Shown in pieces: positions 11,512 to 22,743 of a stretch of 64,000 nt of DNA. Numbering within the stretch: position 1 is the stretch's first letter; every line of letters starts with the position of its first letter. The stretch spans positions 3,968,001-4,032,000 of the forward strand of contig JAFEVB010000002.1 in NCBI GenBank assembly GCA_032629725.1. Direction: 5' to 3'. Position numbers and translations under genes: made by a program. This DNA comes from Gremmenia infestans (taxonomy: Eukaryota; Ascomycota; Leotiomycetes; Helotiales; Hamatocanthoscyphaceae). The notes beneath the pieces are model-generated. The model searched no databases. It saw only the letters and a list, made by a program, of their open reading frames with translations, and had not been told where the DNA came from.

Positions 11512-13259
11512 TTTGAATAGCGATGTCTTGATCCATACATGGAAAGGTTCGAGCGATGAACATGTGAGTTCAAGTGTAATGAGAGTGAATGGTTTTTGTG
11601 ATTGTCTTTCCGCGCCTATCACTATAACGGGGTGAATGCAAGCGAGGAGACAGAACTCACTCGACTTGTAGGCTGGCATGATAGGAACTTACACATTTTA
11701 AGGCGCGGTGCAGCTTGAGCCAAAACGCGGATATCTTTCAAGTGCGGGTAATACAAACTGACTTCAGAGTTCGGAAGGGGCCGACTGTTAGACAAAGTGA
11801 ACCCGCCAACACGTCTCATGATCGACGGCAGACCCAACCTGTCGTCGGCGTGCAGGATTGTGTGCAGGGAATCATGTCTCCGAGAGTCTGTGAGACGCTG
11901 CTGTGCTCCACCCAAAGACCTTGCATAGGATTTATACCCGAATTCGAAAGAATTGTGACGAGTGCCACAGCGTTTGCATTTGCTTTGCATCTACGTCCTA
12001 CAACGCCTTCAGGACGCGACAAATCTGATGGTCCTTACCTGTACAAGTACGAGTACACTATCGCATTTGTTAAATGCGGGGTAGCGGGGTACATGTATGC
12101 GGGGTACGGTTGAGACGGTGCAAGGTGCAGAAAGCGAATGGGGCTATCAGTTAAGCTCGCTCTACCTAGATGGGTAGGTACATAAAATATTACTGTACCC
12201 AATTATCAGCTGCTAATATTGACCTAGTCGACTTGACATAAAGGTTGATGCCGTTTTATCTGTCCGCCGCGAGCCAGCCAAACGCTGCCAATTGCTAGCA
12301 AGTAGACCTTCGTGTCAGACTCAATAATAGGACTGGCCAGGCAAAGCTTCTGATGAAGGACGAGATATTCAAGAGGCTGATCGCTTCAAATATTCAGATC
12401 AATGAATCAAGTCGCCAAGTAGCACCGACCAAATGCAAATCCAAACAGTTCGAGATTGTGTTTCCGAGGGACCTCGGGGAAAGTGAAATATCTTCGCATG
12501 CGTTTTTCATAAGTGCTTGGATTTTTGATACCTCGAACCCACATTTCATCTCAAAGACGGTCTCTTAATTTATCTCCATGACCGTTGTCGCTTGATTATC
12601 TGCGATCCCACGATGACAGTGTACAGTGCCGTGAGAGCTCCAGTGCAAGATAATATCGTAATTTCAAGCCCAGGAAAACGACGAGAGACAATAACAGCAT
12701 CTCGGTTGAATAAGACTGCATGATTGACTTTGGAGAAGCAGAAAGCGCAGACTTTCGCGGGGAGGCTTCTCACTGTATGGCGGTCAATGGCGGTCATATG
12801 CCAACGGCCGTTCGACAGAAGTAGGTACTAAACCTGGACAGGAAAACCATGGAAAATACAAGTTCACTAAACGGAAGTGAAAGAGGGATCAAAAGCTCAT
12901 ATGACATCAACTTTGATGGAAGTATAAGAAACAAGGTAATCTCATGAAATTTGAGACGTACTAAGGTCTGGACAACCAATGTCCCCAGATGACGCCGGGT
13001 AGCGGTCAGAGGCAAGGCGCATTTGACAGTCCAACAATTTTTACGAACAGATCATCATAACTGAGCGCACATCTCCATTTGCAATACGTCCGTAAATACT
13101 TGAACAAGTCAAAAGGAAAGATCACATGCAGGTCAGCTGACAACCTTACGGACGTTAGCGGACAAATTCAGTGCCGGCGCCTCGGTATATCCTAATCTTT
13201 TAGTCGCTGCTGAACCGTTTAAATCACTTCCACAACCTCAGAAATCAACAGAAGCCACA
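11512..13259. other. Intergenic, 1.7 kb
   Basis: No gene, RNA or repeat structure recognised. Only short frames without protein character occur on both strands. The right end is the promoter side of the membrane protein gene at 13260. Confidence 0.35.
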
Positions 13260-14434
13260 ATGTCTCGGAATCCAGAACTTGGTGTCGTGAAGAAAGAGAA
13301 GAAATGGGTGCGGACCTTGTACGCGTTGCCTTTGTTAGCGGCTGTTTATGGAGCCCACAAGACGATGGGCGTCACGCTGGACCTATTACTCCCGATGCTA
13401 AGAGCTTCGATCGCGGGTGGGAAGATTGAGTTGGCTGATGGGATTGTCGTTCCTCTATACAAGCAATATTTTGGAATTCAAGGCCTAGACCGCTTCATTT
13501 CTGCATTTGTCACGTTCTTCACTCCGATTATCGGGGATTTCGATCCTATCAGCAGAACGCAGGGGGTTGCGTTTCTGGGAGATCTCATTCCGCTTCAGAC
13601 GATATGGTTGGTTGAAGGTGTACGACGTGGGAATTATTTAACTGCTGCTCATCTACTGTAAGTAGAGATACCCAATGAACGTGACATGAACTCACCTTGA
13701 ACAGGCCAACCGTCCTCGGTATTCTATTCCAGATCAAAGGTCTGGGCTTCATTGCTCCAATCTGGTTCTTTCTGCACTATGTACAGTCCCCTCTGGAGAA
13801 TTATCATGCGGCGGAAAATCGACTCACTCAGATTGGCGCGGTGAAGACCATAATTCCTACTATTATGCTTTCATATATCCTGCCTTCAATTGCCATGTGC
13901 TACGTGCCAGGTCTTGAAAATCGCCAATGGATCAACGGCCTTCTCTGGCAAGCCTTCCCACTCTACGCCGCTGTCTACCAGAGAATATTCGGTCTGTTCG
14001 TCAAGGACACAACCGAGGAAGATCGCGTCTCAAACCCCGAGGCAGACATACCATATCTCCGCCGGGCCTATGGTTTCGCAGCCGTGACGGCCGCAGCTTT
14101 CAACCTATACGCTCGCTTTAACCCCCCTGTTCCCATCAAAGACGTATTTTTTGCAGGCATAAGCAGTCCATCCACTATTTCAAATATTATGCAAGGGACT
14201 GCTATGTTCTTGAAGTACGATCAAATTGCCACTTTCAGCGCTGGTGCAGGTTGGATTATGTTGAACTTCTGGGATTTGAAGAGCGCTGGGAAGGTGCGTA
14301 TTGAATGGCAGAAGATTTTTATGATATTTGGCTTTTTTACGAGTATTTTTGGCCCGGGTGCTGCGATGATGATCATGTGGGCGTGGAGGGAAGAGGCTCT
14401 AGTTGCAAAGAAGAAGGTGGCCAAGAAGAACTAA
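13260..14434 (+). CDS. Uncharacterised multispanning membrane protein
   Basis: Exons 13260-13657 and 13705-14434 join in frame (CT plus G across a GTAAGT...ACAG intron of 47 nt) to 375 residues. The protein begins with a short basic leader (KKEKKWVR) and then has about seven or eight hydrophobic stretches. Examples are YALPLLAAVYGAHKTMG, GFIAPIWFFLHYV and IFMIFGFFTSIFGPGAAMMI. It ends with a basic KKKVAKKN tail, which could act as an ER retrieval-type signal. I recognise it as a kind of protein common in Pezizomycotina genomes, often near secondary-metabolism genes, but I cannot name a family or reaction. Neighbours give no pathway clue. Confidence 0.82.
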
Positions 14435-14667
14435 ACAGTGTTTGGGGACTTCTCTGGCGGGTATTGTCGAGATTACTGTGTATCATTATAAAGGGATGCT
14501 TGCGTCCTTGCCATTTTCTCTGGATGAGGCTAATTTATAAGAGAGGGAAGAGAGGGGGCGAATCTGGTCTTGAATGGCGGGAAATTTATTGACATTGTCA
14601 TGCTTGTCTGAGAGGGTAGGGTAGCTCTGTTCTCTACTTAGATACCTGAACTACTTTGATATGTTGA

Positions 14668-14676
14668 TACATTATA
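14668..14676. repeat. Target-site duplication, left copy (TACATTATA)
   Basis: Identical to 15339-15347 on the other side of the 662-bp element. The two copies mark the insertion site precisely. Confidence 0.8.
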
Positions 14677-15338
14677 CGGTTATTTACTAAATCCATATTG
14701 TTTTAAATTTTAATTACTCGATCCATATTGTTTAATGCTCTTATTACTCGATCTATACGCTTTTCAGTTTCTACTAGTAGCTCGCTCTATTATACTTAGA
14801 AATAGCGCTAGTATAATGCTATACTATTATCTACTAGTAATAAAGTCCTAGATATAAAATTAAAAAGGGTAATAATAAGCTAGAAGTATTAGAACATATA
14901 TATTATATATATCATATATATCACGTGATCCTATCTATGCATATAGTTTATTTATCTAGCCTAGTAATCTATAGTTTTATTATTGCATTTATAGGTGTAA
15001 ATGCTAAGGTTATAGTAATAAAGTGAAAGGTCTTAATAATACTTAGTTATTAGGGCTAAGATCACATGGTTCACGTGATATATATATCCTAATAGGGCAT
15101 ATAAGCATTTATTATAGCTATATGCTAGTATGCTAATATCCTAGAAGTTATATAAAGTTATAAGCTTCTACTACTAGTAGTAGGTATGCAAGTTTTTAGT
15201 AAAAAAATCAAAGTGTATAGATCTATAGAAATAGTATAGATTAAGTAATTAAAATAGTATGGATCGAGTAATATATGCATTAAACAATATGGATCGAGTA
15301 ATTTGGATTTGAAACAATATGGAATTAGTAAATAACCG
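14677..15338. mobile_element. Non-autonomous Mutator-like transposon (MITE), 662 bp with 9-bp target duplication
   Basis: The ends are inverted copies of each other: CGGTTATTTACTAA at the left and TTAGTAAATAACCG at the right. The similarity runs about 100 bp inward. Each end consists of about three tandem 30-bp units built on TTACTCGATCCATATTGTTT. The element is flanked by identical TACATTATA copies (14668-14676 and 15339-15347), a 9-bp target-site duplication. Long terminal inverted repeats with 8-11-bp duplications are characteristic of Mutator-like elements (established knowledge). The interior is very AT-rich with no transposase frame. This is a deletion derivative or RIP-degraded copy that would depend on a transposase elsewhere. 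Confidence 0.85.
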
Positions 15339-15347
15339 TACATTATA
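15339..15347. repeat. Target-site duplication, right copy (TACATTATA)
   Basis: Identical to 14668-14676. The perfect match suggests a fairly recent insertion, although the interior is already AT-rich. Confidence 0.8.
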
Positions 15348-15809
15348 ATATCTCCTATTGTAATTCGTAGGGTGAAACACGAGGAGCAAGCGAAGGGATT
15401 GAGGTCGGCTATCCCTTCCTATTTTAGGGAACCGAATCCAATATGCACCACCGCATCATCCCTTGCTTACCTCAGCGGGTACTTTGTTTCAGCTCAGCCC
15501 GGCGGCCGTAATCCCGCATTTATTTAATTATACCACCAGCTTAATTGTAGCATACATTGACGCTGTATACTCCGTATTGACCTCAGAATGGAGCATACTA
15601 TACACACATAGCTTGAAAGTGCAAGGACCATTGTAGGAGCTGTCAAACTCTTTTGTAATCAGCGAGCTGAGACATCTCTGCTGCGATCCTGGTGCAAAGT
15701 ACTGTAAGCTCAGCGCGTTCTGCTTACTGTCAACCTTCCTACAATCTTCTACATCTCTCAAGACTTTACCGTTGAAAACGCTCGCTGACTTGACGGCTTC
15801 TATAGAGCG
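15348..15809. other. Intergenic, upstream of the fucosyltransferase-like gene
   Basis: Ordinary-composition DNA after the transposon. No gene is recognised; it presumably carries the promoter of the gene at 15810. Confidence 0.35.
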
Positions 15810-17216
15810 ATGCCAATGCCCCATCAAAACCTGCTCGCCGGCGTCAATCGCAGATACAGGACATTGATACCTCTCACGCTTGTATTCATATGGGCTTGGT
15901 TCTTATGGCGTCCTTTGTTCGATTTCCAAACGAAGCTTCCTTGGGACCAATCCTCGAACTCCAACCAGACGCAGAATGACTCCAACCAGACGCATAGCAC
16001 CCCCATACCTTGGGAAGGAACTAAAGACATATTCGATTTTCCTCCAATCGAATCTGAAGCTATAAAGAGCATCTGCGACGACGTTGACTGGAACTCTACC
16101 CTAGTCTTCACTTGCGATAATTCATATGGAGGAGTTGGCAACATTCGAAACTCTGTGCTAAATTGCGTTCGATATGCAATTTCAGCTGGTGCAGGCTTGG
16201 TGATTCCCAAGATCATACTTCGGAATAGCCAGAATATCATGGATCTCGAAACCGGTGAGCGGACCACTTTAGACTACATGTTCGATGTAGAGCACTTTGT
16301 CGAGTCTTTGCGCCTGTCCTGCCCGGCATTGAAACTCTACAATACGGAGGGTGACATCCCGAACCTCGAGAAGTCTTCCGACCCTATTTCAGTGGTGCCA
16401 GAAAGCTTGGTTGAAGGCAAATCAAGGGATGGATCAGCAGCATTACAGAATTCAGACCAATGGAGACAGCAATTCTACCAATGGCTCGAGCAATACGCAA
16501 CGAACAACACCGAAGGTCCTATAATTGTCTACGTTGGACGCTTATTCCTGAAATATTCGGTGTATAGCGACGGGGAGCGCTTCGCCCTCGAGTTTGGGAA
16601 AATTATGAAGGTTCGATCCGACGCCCGCGAGCTCGCCACAACAACTCTTCACGCGCTCATCCAAGCATACTCTCTTCGTGTCAATTTGACCGAAAATATC
16701 CTAAAAGATGCCTTCCTTGGCGTCCATTTGCGAACTGAAAAAGATGCAATGAATGCTTGGGGCAATCCGTTCTGGCCATTTTCAACATACAAGGCTATAG
16801 TGGCGAAATATATGGAGCAAATTCAGGATCCCTCTCGCCCAAAAACCGCGGTCATTTATGTAGCCTCCGGTGATCTGAATGAAGTGGGCAAATTCGCTGG
16901 AGATGTGAAGGCCCTCAACATGACTGTCACCACGAAGGACAACTTATTGACTGGAAAGGATAAAGAAGATCTAGAGAAGCTAGTTTGGGATCAACAGGCT
17001 TTGGTAGATTTTCTGGTTATGCCTATGGCATCGGATTTCGCTGGGCTTGGGATATCAAGCTTTTCGTGGAATATCGCGCTTAGAAGGCATTTGTTCGCAA
17101 AGCAGAAGAATTTCCTGCATATTGACGGTCCAAGGATGTTTGAAGATGAATTCAGCATCTTGTATGGAGGTGGCAAGGACAAATATCCTGAATACGAAGC
17201 TTGCTTGTGGCCTTGA
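15810..17216 (+). CDS. O-fucosyltransferase-like type II membrane protein
   Basis: A single exon of 468 codons. A short basic N-terminus is followed by one signal-anchor span (about residues 19-36, LIPLTLVFIWAWFLW) and a Ser/Asn/Gln-rich stem, the layout of a Golgi type II glycosyltransferase. The lumenal domain has YGGVGNIRNSVLNCVRYA near the start, as in the nucleotide-sugar site of O-FucT-like proteins. The HLRTEKD motif at residues 306-312 matches the conserved HLRxExD arginine motif of GDP-fucose O-fucosyltransferases. Near the C-terminus, MASDFAGLGISSFSW resembles the family's final conserved block. The likely role is sugar transfer to secreted proteins or glycans in the Golgi; donor and acceptor are inferred only. 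Five or so Asn-X-Ser/Thr sites fit a lumenal domain. Confidence 0.78.
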   Translation: MPMPHQNLLAGVNRRYRTLIPLTLVFIWAWFLWRPLFDFQTKLPWDQSSNSNQTQNDSNQTHSTPIPWEGTKDIFDFPPIESEAIKSICDDVDWNSTLVFTCDNSYGGVGNIRNSVLNCVRYAISAGAGLVIPKIILRNSQNIMDLETGERTTLDYMFDVEHFVESLRLSCPALKLYNTEGDIPNLEKSSDPISVVPESLVEGKSRDGSAALQNSDQWRQQFYQWLEQYATNNTEGPIIVYVGRLFLKYSVYSDGERFALEFGKIMKVRSDARELATTTLHALIQAYSLRVNLTENILKDAFLGVHLRTEKDAMNAWGNPFWPFSTYKAIVAKYMEQIQDPSRPKTAVIYVASGDLNEVGKFAGDVKALNMTVTTKDNLLTGKDKEDLEKLVWDQQALVDFLVMPMASDFAGLGISSFSWNIALRRHLFAKQKNFLHIDGPRMFEDEFSILYGGGKDKYPEYEACLWP

Positions 17217-18031
17217 GGGATTCTCGGAGAGCCCCGAACATTCTTTATTGAGGCGAAATGAACACAAGCTTTCCAGGAAACTGCCCGATACCGTCTGAGA
17301 TGAAGACGCACCTTGCATTTAGGAGAAGCAATGGTCTCAAAGCAGATCACTTAACAAAAGTCGGTGGTTGGGCACGTCTGGCTACACCAAGTCCGGACAT
17401 TCCATTTAGGTTGCCTTGCCCGACTGAAGAGCGAATTATTGGGCATCTAGTTAATCAAAAGTCGATTGGGAAGCATCCATTACTTGGAATCTTACTTAGA
17501 ATCCAGGATTTGCAGTTACAGGATGCAGGTGCATAGACGCGACTGGACATGAAGTACGAAGGTGCGACCCCGAAGTCCTGTCACTGTTAAAGCGCATTAC
17601 AAAGATGTTACCAGGCTACCTCGAAAAATTTCTATCCACATAATTTGCGCAGGGCTGATTTATGATTGGGCTAGGTATATAACCTCGTTAGTACCAATAG
17701 AAAAAAGGGTTACAGCACTTACAATGCATCTTTCGCCGTGTCTTACCTTTTGAGGAATGTCTGTGCTAAGCAACAATGGGTATTCAATCACGTGGCCTGT
17801 ATCGGTCCCCGATGCTGATGATACGCTTACCTCCCAAGGTTAGCTCAATAATTGTTTGCTGATATGCTGATTCGTTGCTTTGTTGGTACCCTAATTCTAC
17901 AAAAGGGCGCAGGAGCTATTTAGGAACTGTGTTCTGTCTCAACCTTCTGCACTTACAACAATCGCATTGTTCATTAGGAACCCATTCTACAGAGCAGAAA
18001 TTATCATCTTTGTCCTTTATCAGTTAACGCA
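17217..18031. other. Intergenic, 0.8 kb
   Basis: No gene or structured element recognised. It holds the 3' region of the fucosyltransferase-like gene and the promoter of the ABM-domain gene. Confidence 0.35.
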
Positions 18032-18914
18032 ATGTCAGAACAGATCCAGGCCGTCATTATCCTCCACCCCGTTCCAGGCAAAGAGAGTCGAGTTTGTCCA
18101 CCCCTTTTCCATACTCCGTATATTCTTCTATCTATTTTCCTTCTAGCTGGCACAAGATTTCATTTTCTTCCGTTGTGTGATCATCATCGCTGCAAAGCTA
18201 ACGCAAACCCAACCAATTCAGCTCAAGGAAGTCCTCACCGAACTCGCCAGCAACGTCGAGAAGCACGGGAAGGGCGCTGTAAGTTTCTCTCCTCTCCTTC
18301 TATTGTGCACTTCTTTACTCCATAGCTCATCTCATCTCGTACTTTTTTCTGTTTCAATTCCCATACATCCAGATTCCACATAATGCATGTCTCTTCTCTC
18401 TCTTGCCCCTCAAATCCCAACTCCAGTCCTACCCAGCCTGCGGCGCAGCGGAGTATGACATCAAACTAATCTGATATTAATATATAAATAGCTCAATTTT
18501 CAAGTCTTTGAACAATATGACTCCGCAACCGGGACTAACGTTATCGTCTCCCAGGAAACTTGTATGTCTACTTTACTTCCTCCTTGTAATCCCTTTTCGT
18601 GCATTTACTACTAGTCTAGTAGTCCCCAACTAGCTCTTTTTCTTCCCCCTCCCTACCTTCATCCTCGGCCTTTTTTCCATCACGCTTTCCCGTTCCCCTT
18701 TCCTTTACCTTTCGTCCCTTCTACCTAGACTTTTGCTTTCTATTTACGCAGTAGCTAATGAAGACGAATAGGGTCAGATCAAGCAGCGGTCGATGCCCAT
18801 CTCGCCTCCTCCTACTTCACGGACTCGCTCGGCACACTTATGAAAGAAGAGTTGGTTACTGGACCGCCTGAGCAATATAAGGTTAAGCCTATTGCCGGAT
18901 TTGCTTCTCGATGA
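18032..18914 (+). CDS. Antibiotic biosynthesis monooxygenase (ABM)-domain small protein
   Basis: Four small exons (18032-18091, 18222-18278, 18492-18561, 18772-18914) join to 109 residues. The sequence follows the dimeric alpha-beta barrel ABM fold order: ILHPVPGKESR, then LTELASNVEKHGKGALNFQVF, QYDSATGTNVIVSQET, and DQAAVDAHLASSYF. It ends with a GPPEQYKVKPIAGFASR tail. ABM proteins include quinone-forming monooxygenases and non-enzymatic stress proteins, so the reaction is open. The intron content is high (three introns of 130-213 nt in 330 coding bases). Exon joins were chosen by phase; W-S-D-Q across the last junction preserves the expected helix start. No neighbour indicates a pathway. 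Confidence 0.85.
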
Positions 18915-19541
18915 AGCAGAACAGAAGCTTTTTGCTTCCTACCATACTACATCTTGGTCTTCCTGGGTTGTTTTGAGGTCAAGAGTATTAGAAAGTTAGT
19001 ATTGGGTTATAGTATGGTAGCATACTTGTTAGATACTCAATCTATGCTTATAATATGACTGCTTTGGCTTGAATCATGATTTTGGGTGTCTGATTTCTCA
19101 GCGACTAGCCAGCGAAGCGTTGATATAAGTTTGTATGTTTCTTCTGAGTATTTGTCTACTCGCTAATCAATAGGACCTTCTAGGCATTCTTGGAATTAAA
19201 AGGGTATATATTTTTCAAAGTTGCATACAAAAAGTAGCATCATAGTTGAAATGTAAAACATAAATATAGGATTGATTCAAGATGGGGGGGTTAAGATACA
19301 GACAACCTGTCTAGAATCTTCAAATTTTGTAACCCTTTCAGGGATAAAGCCGCTAAACGCTCACTAAGACTAGATTTTAAGAGACACCTCAGACTTCTTT
19401 CAAAGATGATTTATTGAACAGCCAAATGTCATAGTCACGTGGCTTACATACAGGGGCAATAGTGGGGCACCAGGGGCTTCACTTTCTCTAAGCGCTCACC
19501 TCAAAATAATATTGACACCAACACATGGATAGCAACACCAT
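18915..19541. other. Intergenic, 0.6 kb
   Basis: 3' region of the ABM gene and the promoter side of the hydrolase gene. Nothing else recognised. Confidence 0.35.
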
Positions 19542-20753
19542 TTGCACATCATTATGACAGGCTCTATGCTGAATGTCCTGTTTAACTATGTCTGCATATC
19601 AGCAACTATGGGAATTGCCCTATACGCCACACTCATTGGGCTCCTCACAACCTCGTCCTTCCAAGCGCATGTTGTTTACCTCCACAAAATCCAGATGACC
19701 TGGTTCAGCAACCTCGACGTGCCCGAAATGTTTGGCTTTCTATACAACCAAGTGACGCCGTTTTCTATCAAGGTCTCAGATGGCGAAACTCTGTACGCTT
19801 GGCATGTCCTGCCCCTCGAGCTATATCGAGAGCATGAAGCATCCTTGATCGACGAGCCCTCGGGGTTTGTCTCCGACATCACGTCCACTCTTGCTTTTAA
19901 ACTGCTACGGGACGACCCGGAGGCCCGTCTAGTTCTTCATTTTCATGGAGCTGCAGGTACCGTGGGTTCCGGGTACAGAACTCCCAATTATCGCGCTTTG
20001 TCAGCTGGGCAGCCTGGGAAAATCCACGTCTTGACATTCGATTACCGAGGATTTGGACGAAGTAAAGGAGTACCATCCGAGAGCAGCTTGATACTTGATG
20101 CACTTGCGGTGGTCGATTGGGCTCTGAATGTTGCTAGCATTCCGCCGTCTCGAATCCTTATATTCGGCCAATCCTTGGGAACGGCAGTGAGCATTGCTAT
20201 TTCTGAACATTTTGCTCTGCAGTCTCCCCCCTTGCTGTTTGCAGGGACTGTTCTAGTTGCACCTTTTGTCGATGTCATGTCGCTTATGGCGACGTACCGT
20301 GTTGCGGGTACTATTCCTCTCGTGTCACCTCTGGCAAGATTTCCACGACTGTTTCATTACCTCGGCACCTTTGTACGGGACAAATGGTTGAGCAAAGACC
20401 GCATCGCACAATATATCCGCGCCAATGAAGCCAATGGGAACAAATACAGGCTGACTCTGATTCACGCTGAAGACGATTGGGATATCTCTTGGCATCACAC
20501 GCCACAGCTCTTTTGGCACGCCGTCAATGCTACTGTACCAGCAGGTATAACTTATGACGAACTCGAAGAGAGAAAAGATGAAAGGAGAAAATATCTAGGT
20601 GCTGCGGGGTCGGTCATGGAGTGGCAGACTGAAAATGGTGTCATCAGGGAAGAGATTTTGAAATATGGCTTACACGACGTGATTATGGGCTATCCAGTTA
20701 TCACTTTAGCTGTCATGCGCATGTTCACAGCCGCTGATTCGTCGTTTAGATGA
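19542..20753 (+). CDS. Alpha/beta hydrolase, ABHD12-like membrane-anchored lipase
   Basis: A single exon of 403 codons. One hydrophobic anchor lies at about residues 12-37. The hydrolase core has LVLHFHGAAGTVGSGYRT (oxyanion-hole strand), VLTFDYRGFGRSKG and the nucleophile elbow GQSLG with Ser211. The acid is probably the Asp pair in HAEDDWDISWHH, and the catalytic His is in YGLHDVIMG. The combination of N-terminal anchor, HFHG and FDYRGFGxSxG fits ABHD12/ABHD13-type (lyso)phospholipid or monoacylglycerol hydrolases. The substrate cannot be fixed from sequence. It is convergent with the membrane protein gene to its right, with 136 bp between stops. The first ATG is followed four codons later by a second (MHIIM), and either could be used. 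Confidence 0.85.
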   Translation: MHIIMTGSMLNVLFNYVCISATMGIALYATLIGLLTTSSFQAHVVYLHKIQMTWFSNLDVPEMFGFLYNQVTPFSIKVSDGETLYAWHVLPLELYREHEASLIDEPSGFVSDITSTLAFKLLRDDPEARLVLHFHGAAGTVGSGYRTPNYRALSAGQPGKIHVLTFDYRGFGRSKGVPSESSLILDALAVVDWALNVASIPPSRILIFGQSLGTAVSIAISEHFALQSPPLLFAGTVLVAPFVDVMSLMATYRVAGTIPLVSPLARFPRLFHYLGTFVRDKWLSKDRIAQYIRANEANGNKYRLTLIHAEDDWDISWHHTPQLFWHAVNATVPAGITYDELEERKDERRKYLGAAGSVMEWQTENGVIREEILKYGLHDVIMGYPVITLAVMRMFTAADSSFR

Positions 20754-20889
20754 AAACTTGGCTGGTTCCATTATTTTCGTTTTGGATACCGTTACCGCAT
20801 TATACCCAGTGTATACCAATATATTAGATTTCATCGGGACTATATGGAGAGTCTATGGATAGAAGGAAACCAATGATGCTCAGACTGCT

Positions 20890-22200
20890 TCACAACATGT
20901 GTATCCAATAACTCGAGACAACATATGTGTCATAGATCGCGGGATCCGAAGCTCTGAAGGCAGCAATAACTCCAGCCATCATGATAAGCCGACCAAGGAG
21001 ATAAAGCGCCGGCGAAATGATGCTGAGCATAGTTAACGGACCACCCCACTGGAAAACCACCCTTTCGAAATGCATAAATATTAAGATGGCAACGATGGAG
21101 ACGAGAGATGCACTACGCCACAGCCACGTTTCAACCAGTGTTGGGAATATTGTGTTCCAGGAGATGAGATGGAGCGCTCCAAACGACGCTCCGAAAAGGC
21201 ATATCACGGTCCAGAGCTTAGAGCGGTAGAGCTCAGGATCCCAGTACGAAAGTACAATTTCCTTGGATTCGACGAGTAATAGACCGGCCTCGACATCCAC
21301 GTCCTCGCCAACTGTCTTCCCAGTCATGTGTATGTGCTGTACAGCTTCGTGTGCCGCTGAATGCTCTGCTGCTTTCTCAAATATGCGAGGCGTGAGATGC
21401 CAAATACTCCACAAGGAGTTCTGTTGCCCAATGCCTTCATCATCAAAGGTACTTTTGACAGCCATAGCTTCGAACGTCGTCTTCTGGGACGAAGTCATGG
21501 GCGGTAGGTCAACGATGGACGGTGTCATAACATCTTTCGGCTTGACCCACCAGAAGAAATACGTGGCAGCAAAAAGCGGAATGTAACTGAGCGTCATGGA
21601 CTCCAGTGGCGAGAGAGGCAACGAATGAGCTGTGCGCATTATGCTTTGGATGACGAACCAGCTGACTTGGACCAGCGCAGCCAGCTTCACAGTCCCATCC
21701 GCGTTACTTTTGTCCGCGATACTCTCCACCGACAAACCCCAGGACGCATGGTCCTGCCAATCGATCAACCGCTGTTCCAATAACCATGTATATTGATTAG
21801 GCCAGATAACCCTATCGCCGCTCGGGGTACGGTATCTAAGAGCAAGCATGCCAATATAGAAAGCGTGAACAATTTTCATCCCTCCTACTCCTCCCGTCAA
21901 CCCCTCGCAATTCTTCACCACCTTCCGAGCCTGACTCCATTCCTGCATAGATTCGACAGCGATGCACTCCGGCGCTACCAGCGCTTTGAGGAACAGCGCG
22001 ATCTTGTGCAGCACGCGATGAAGAGGCCGTTTGGTTACGCGGGGGTGGATCACCACCCATGTACAGAGGAAGATGGTAAATGCGCACGAGACAATCAGAC
22101 TCAACGTTCCTCGTCCGGGAGACTCATCGACCCATCCCACCAGTGTTTCTGCAGTGGGAGATGTAAGGGCATTGCTTCGTGAGGATAGTCTGGCCACCAT
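20890..22200 (-). CDS. Uncharacterised polytopic membrane protein
   Basis: A frame of 436 codons without introns. It has a WVDESPGRGTLSLIVSC segment leading into a first span at about residues 34-53. More spans follow at about 187-203, 213-232, 325-345, 350-372 and 385-418. A hydrophilic middle region (about 235-320) includes HEAVQHIHMTGKTVGEDVDVEAG. The WVDxSPxRGTxxIxxSC...FLCTW layout is shared by a large family of fungal membrane proteins with no established function. An additional short N-terminal exon with a signal peptide could exist upstream, where a frame with MSKVAIPTCSLFLAGW occurs at about 22200-22262. Confidence 0.75.
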   Translation of the reverse strand: MVARLSSRSNALTSPTAETLVGWVDESPGRGTLSLIVSCAFTIFLCTWVVIHPRVTKRPLHRVLHKIALFLKALVAPECIAVESMQEWSQARKVVKNCEGLTGGVGGMKIVHAFYIGMLALRYRTPSGDRVIWPNQYTWLLEQRLIDWQDHASWGLSVESIADKSNADGTVKLAALVQVSWFVIQSIMRTAHSLPLSPLESMTLSYIPLFAATYFFWWVKPKDVMTPSIVDLPPMTSSQKTTFEAMAVKSTFDDEGIGQQNSLWSIWHLTPRIFEKAAEHSAAHEAVQHIHMTGKTVGEDVDVEAGLLLVESKEIVLSYWDPELYRSKLWTVICLFGASFGALHLISWNTIFPTLVETWLWRSASLVSIVAILIFMHFERVVFQWGGPLTMLSIISPALYLLGRLIMMAGVIAAFRASDPAIYDTYVVSSYWIHML

Positions 22201-22743
22201 TGAATGCTAGTGGTCCAGCCAGCTAGAAATAAAGAACATGTTGGAATGGCGACTTTGCTCATTATGCTTGATACTGAGGGGAACATATTAGATATAGAGG
22301 TTATAGAACTTCCCATTAACATGCAGTGGCTGCAGCCGCGGAGAGTGTTTCGCGCCAGCCATGTTAGGCTTTGCGGCGCTTAGCAACCTTGACATAGGGT
22401 TCCAGACGGAGCGTACTTATATTTTTAGACTCAGAACCCCCCACCTTTGTTGTTTTAGAGGTGCAGCTGAGAGACCAGGGAAAGGACTGGCTGACTTGCC
22501 TACTCGTTGGCTCAATGCTCGGCACGAAGTTAAAGAGTAGGTAGGGTAACGTAGTGTGGGGTAAACAGCACAGGCAGTTAGCCCGGAAAGGGAAGGGGTA
22601 GAGCAACATATAATAATAGACTTGCGCAACCCAATCTTTTCGTGTTTTCTTGTATAATACCAAAAAATGATACAGCACGCAGAGAGATGAGATTGTCAAA
22701 AGCAATTAGGTATTCGCAAAATAATTGTAAACAGTTGGTTAAG
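22201..22743. other. Intergenic between two minus-strand genes
   Basis: The right part is the 3' flank of the next regulator and the left part the 5' flank of the membrane protein gene. Only overlapping short frames occur. Confidence 0.35.

Noticed and set aside
13260..20753. Idea of a secondary-metabolism cluster around the membrane protein, ABM protein and hydrolase
   Set aside because: No polyketide synthase, NRPS, terpene cyclase, P450 or regulator lies among them, and spacing and orientation are unremarkable.
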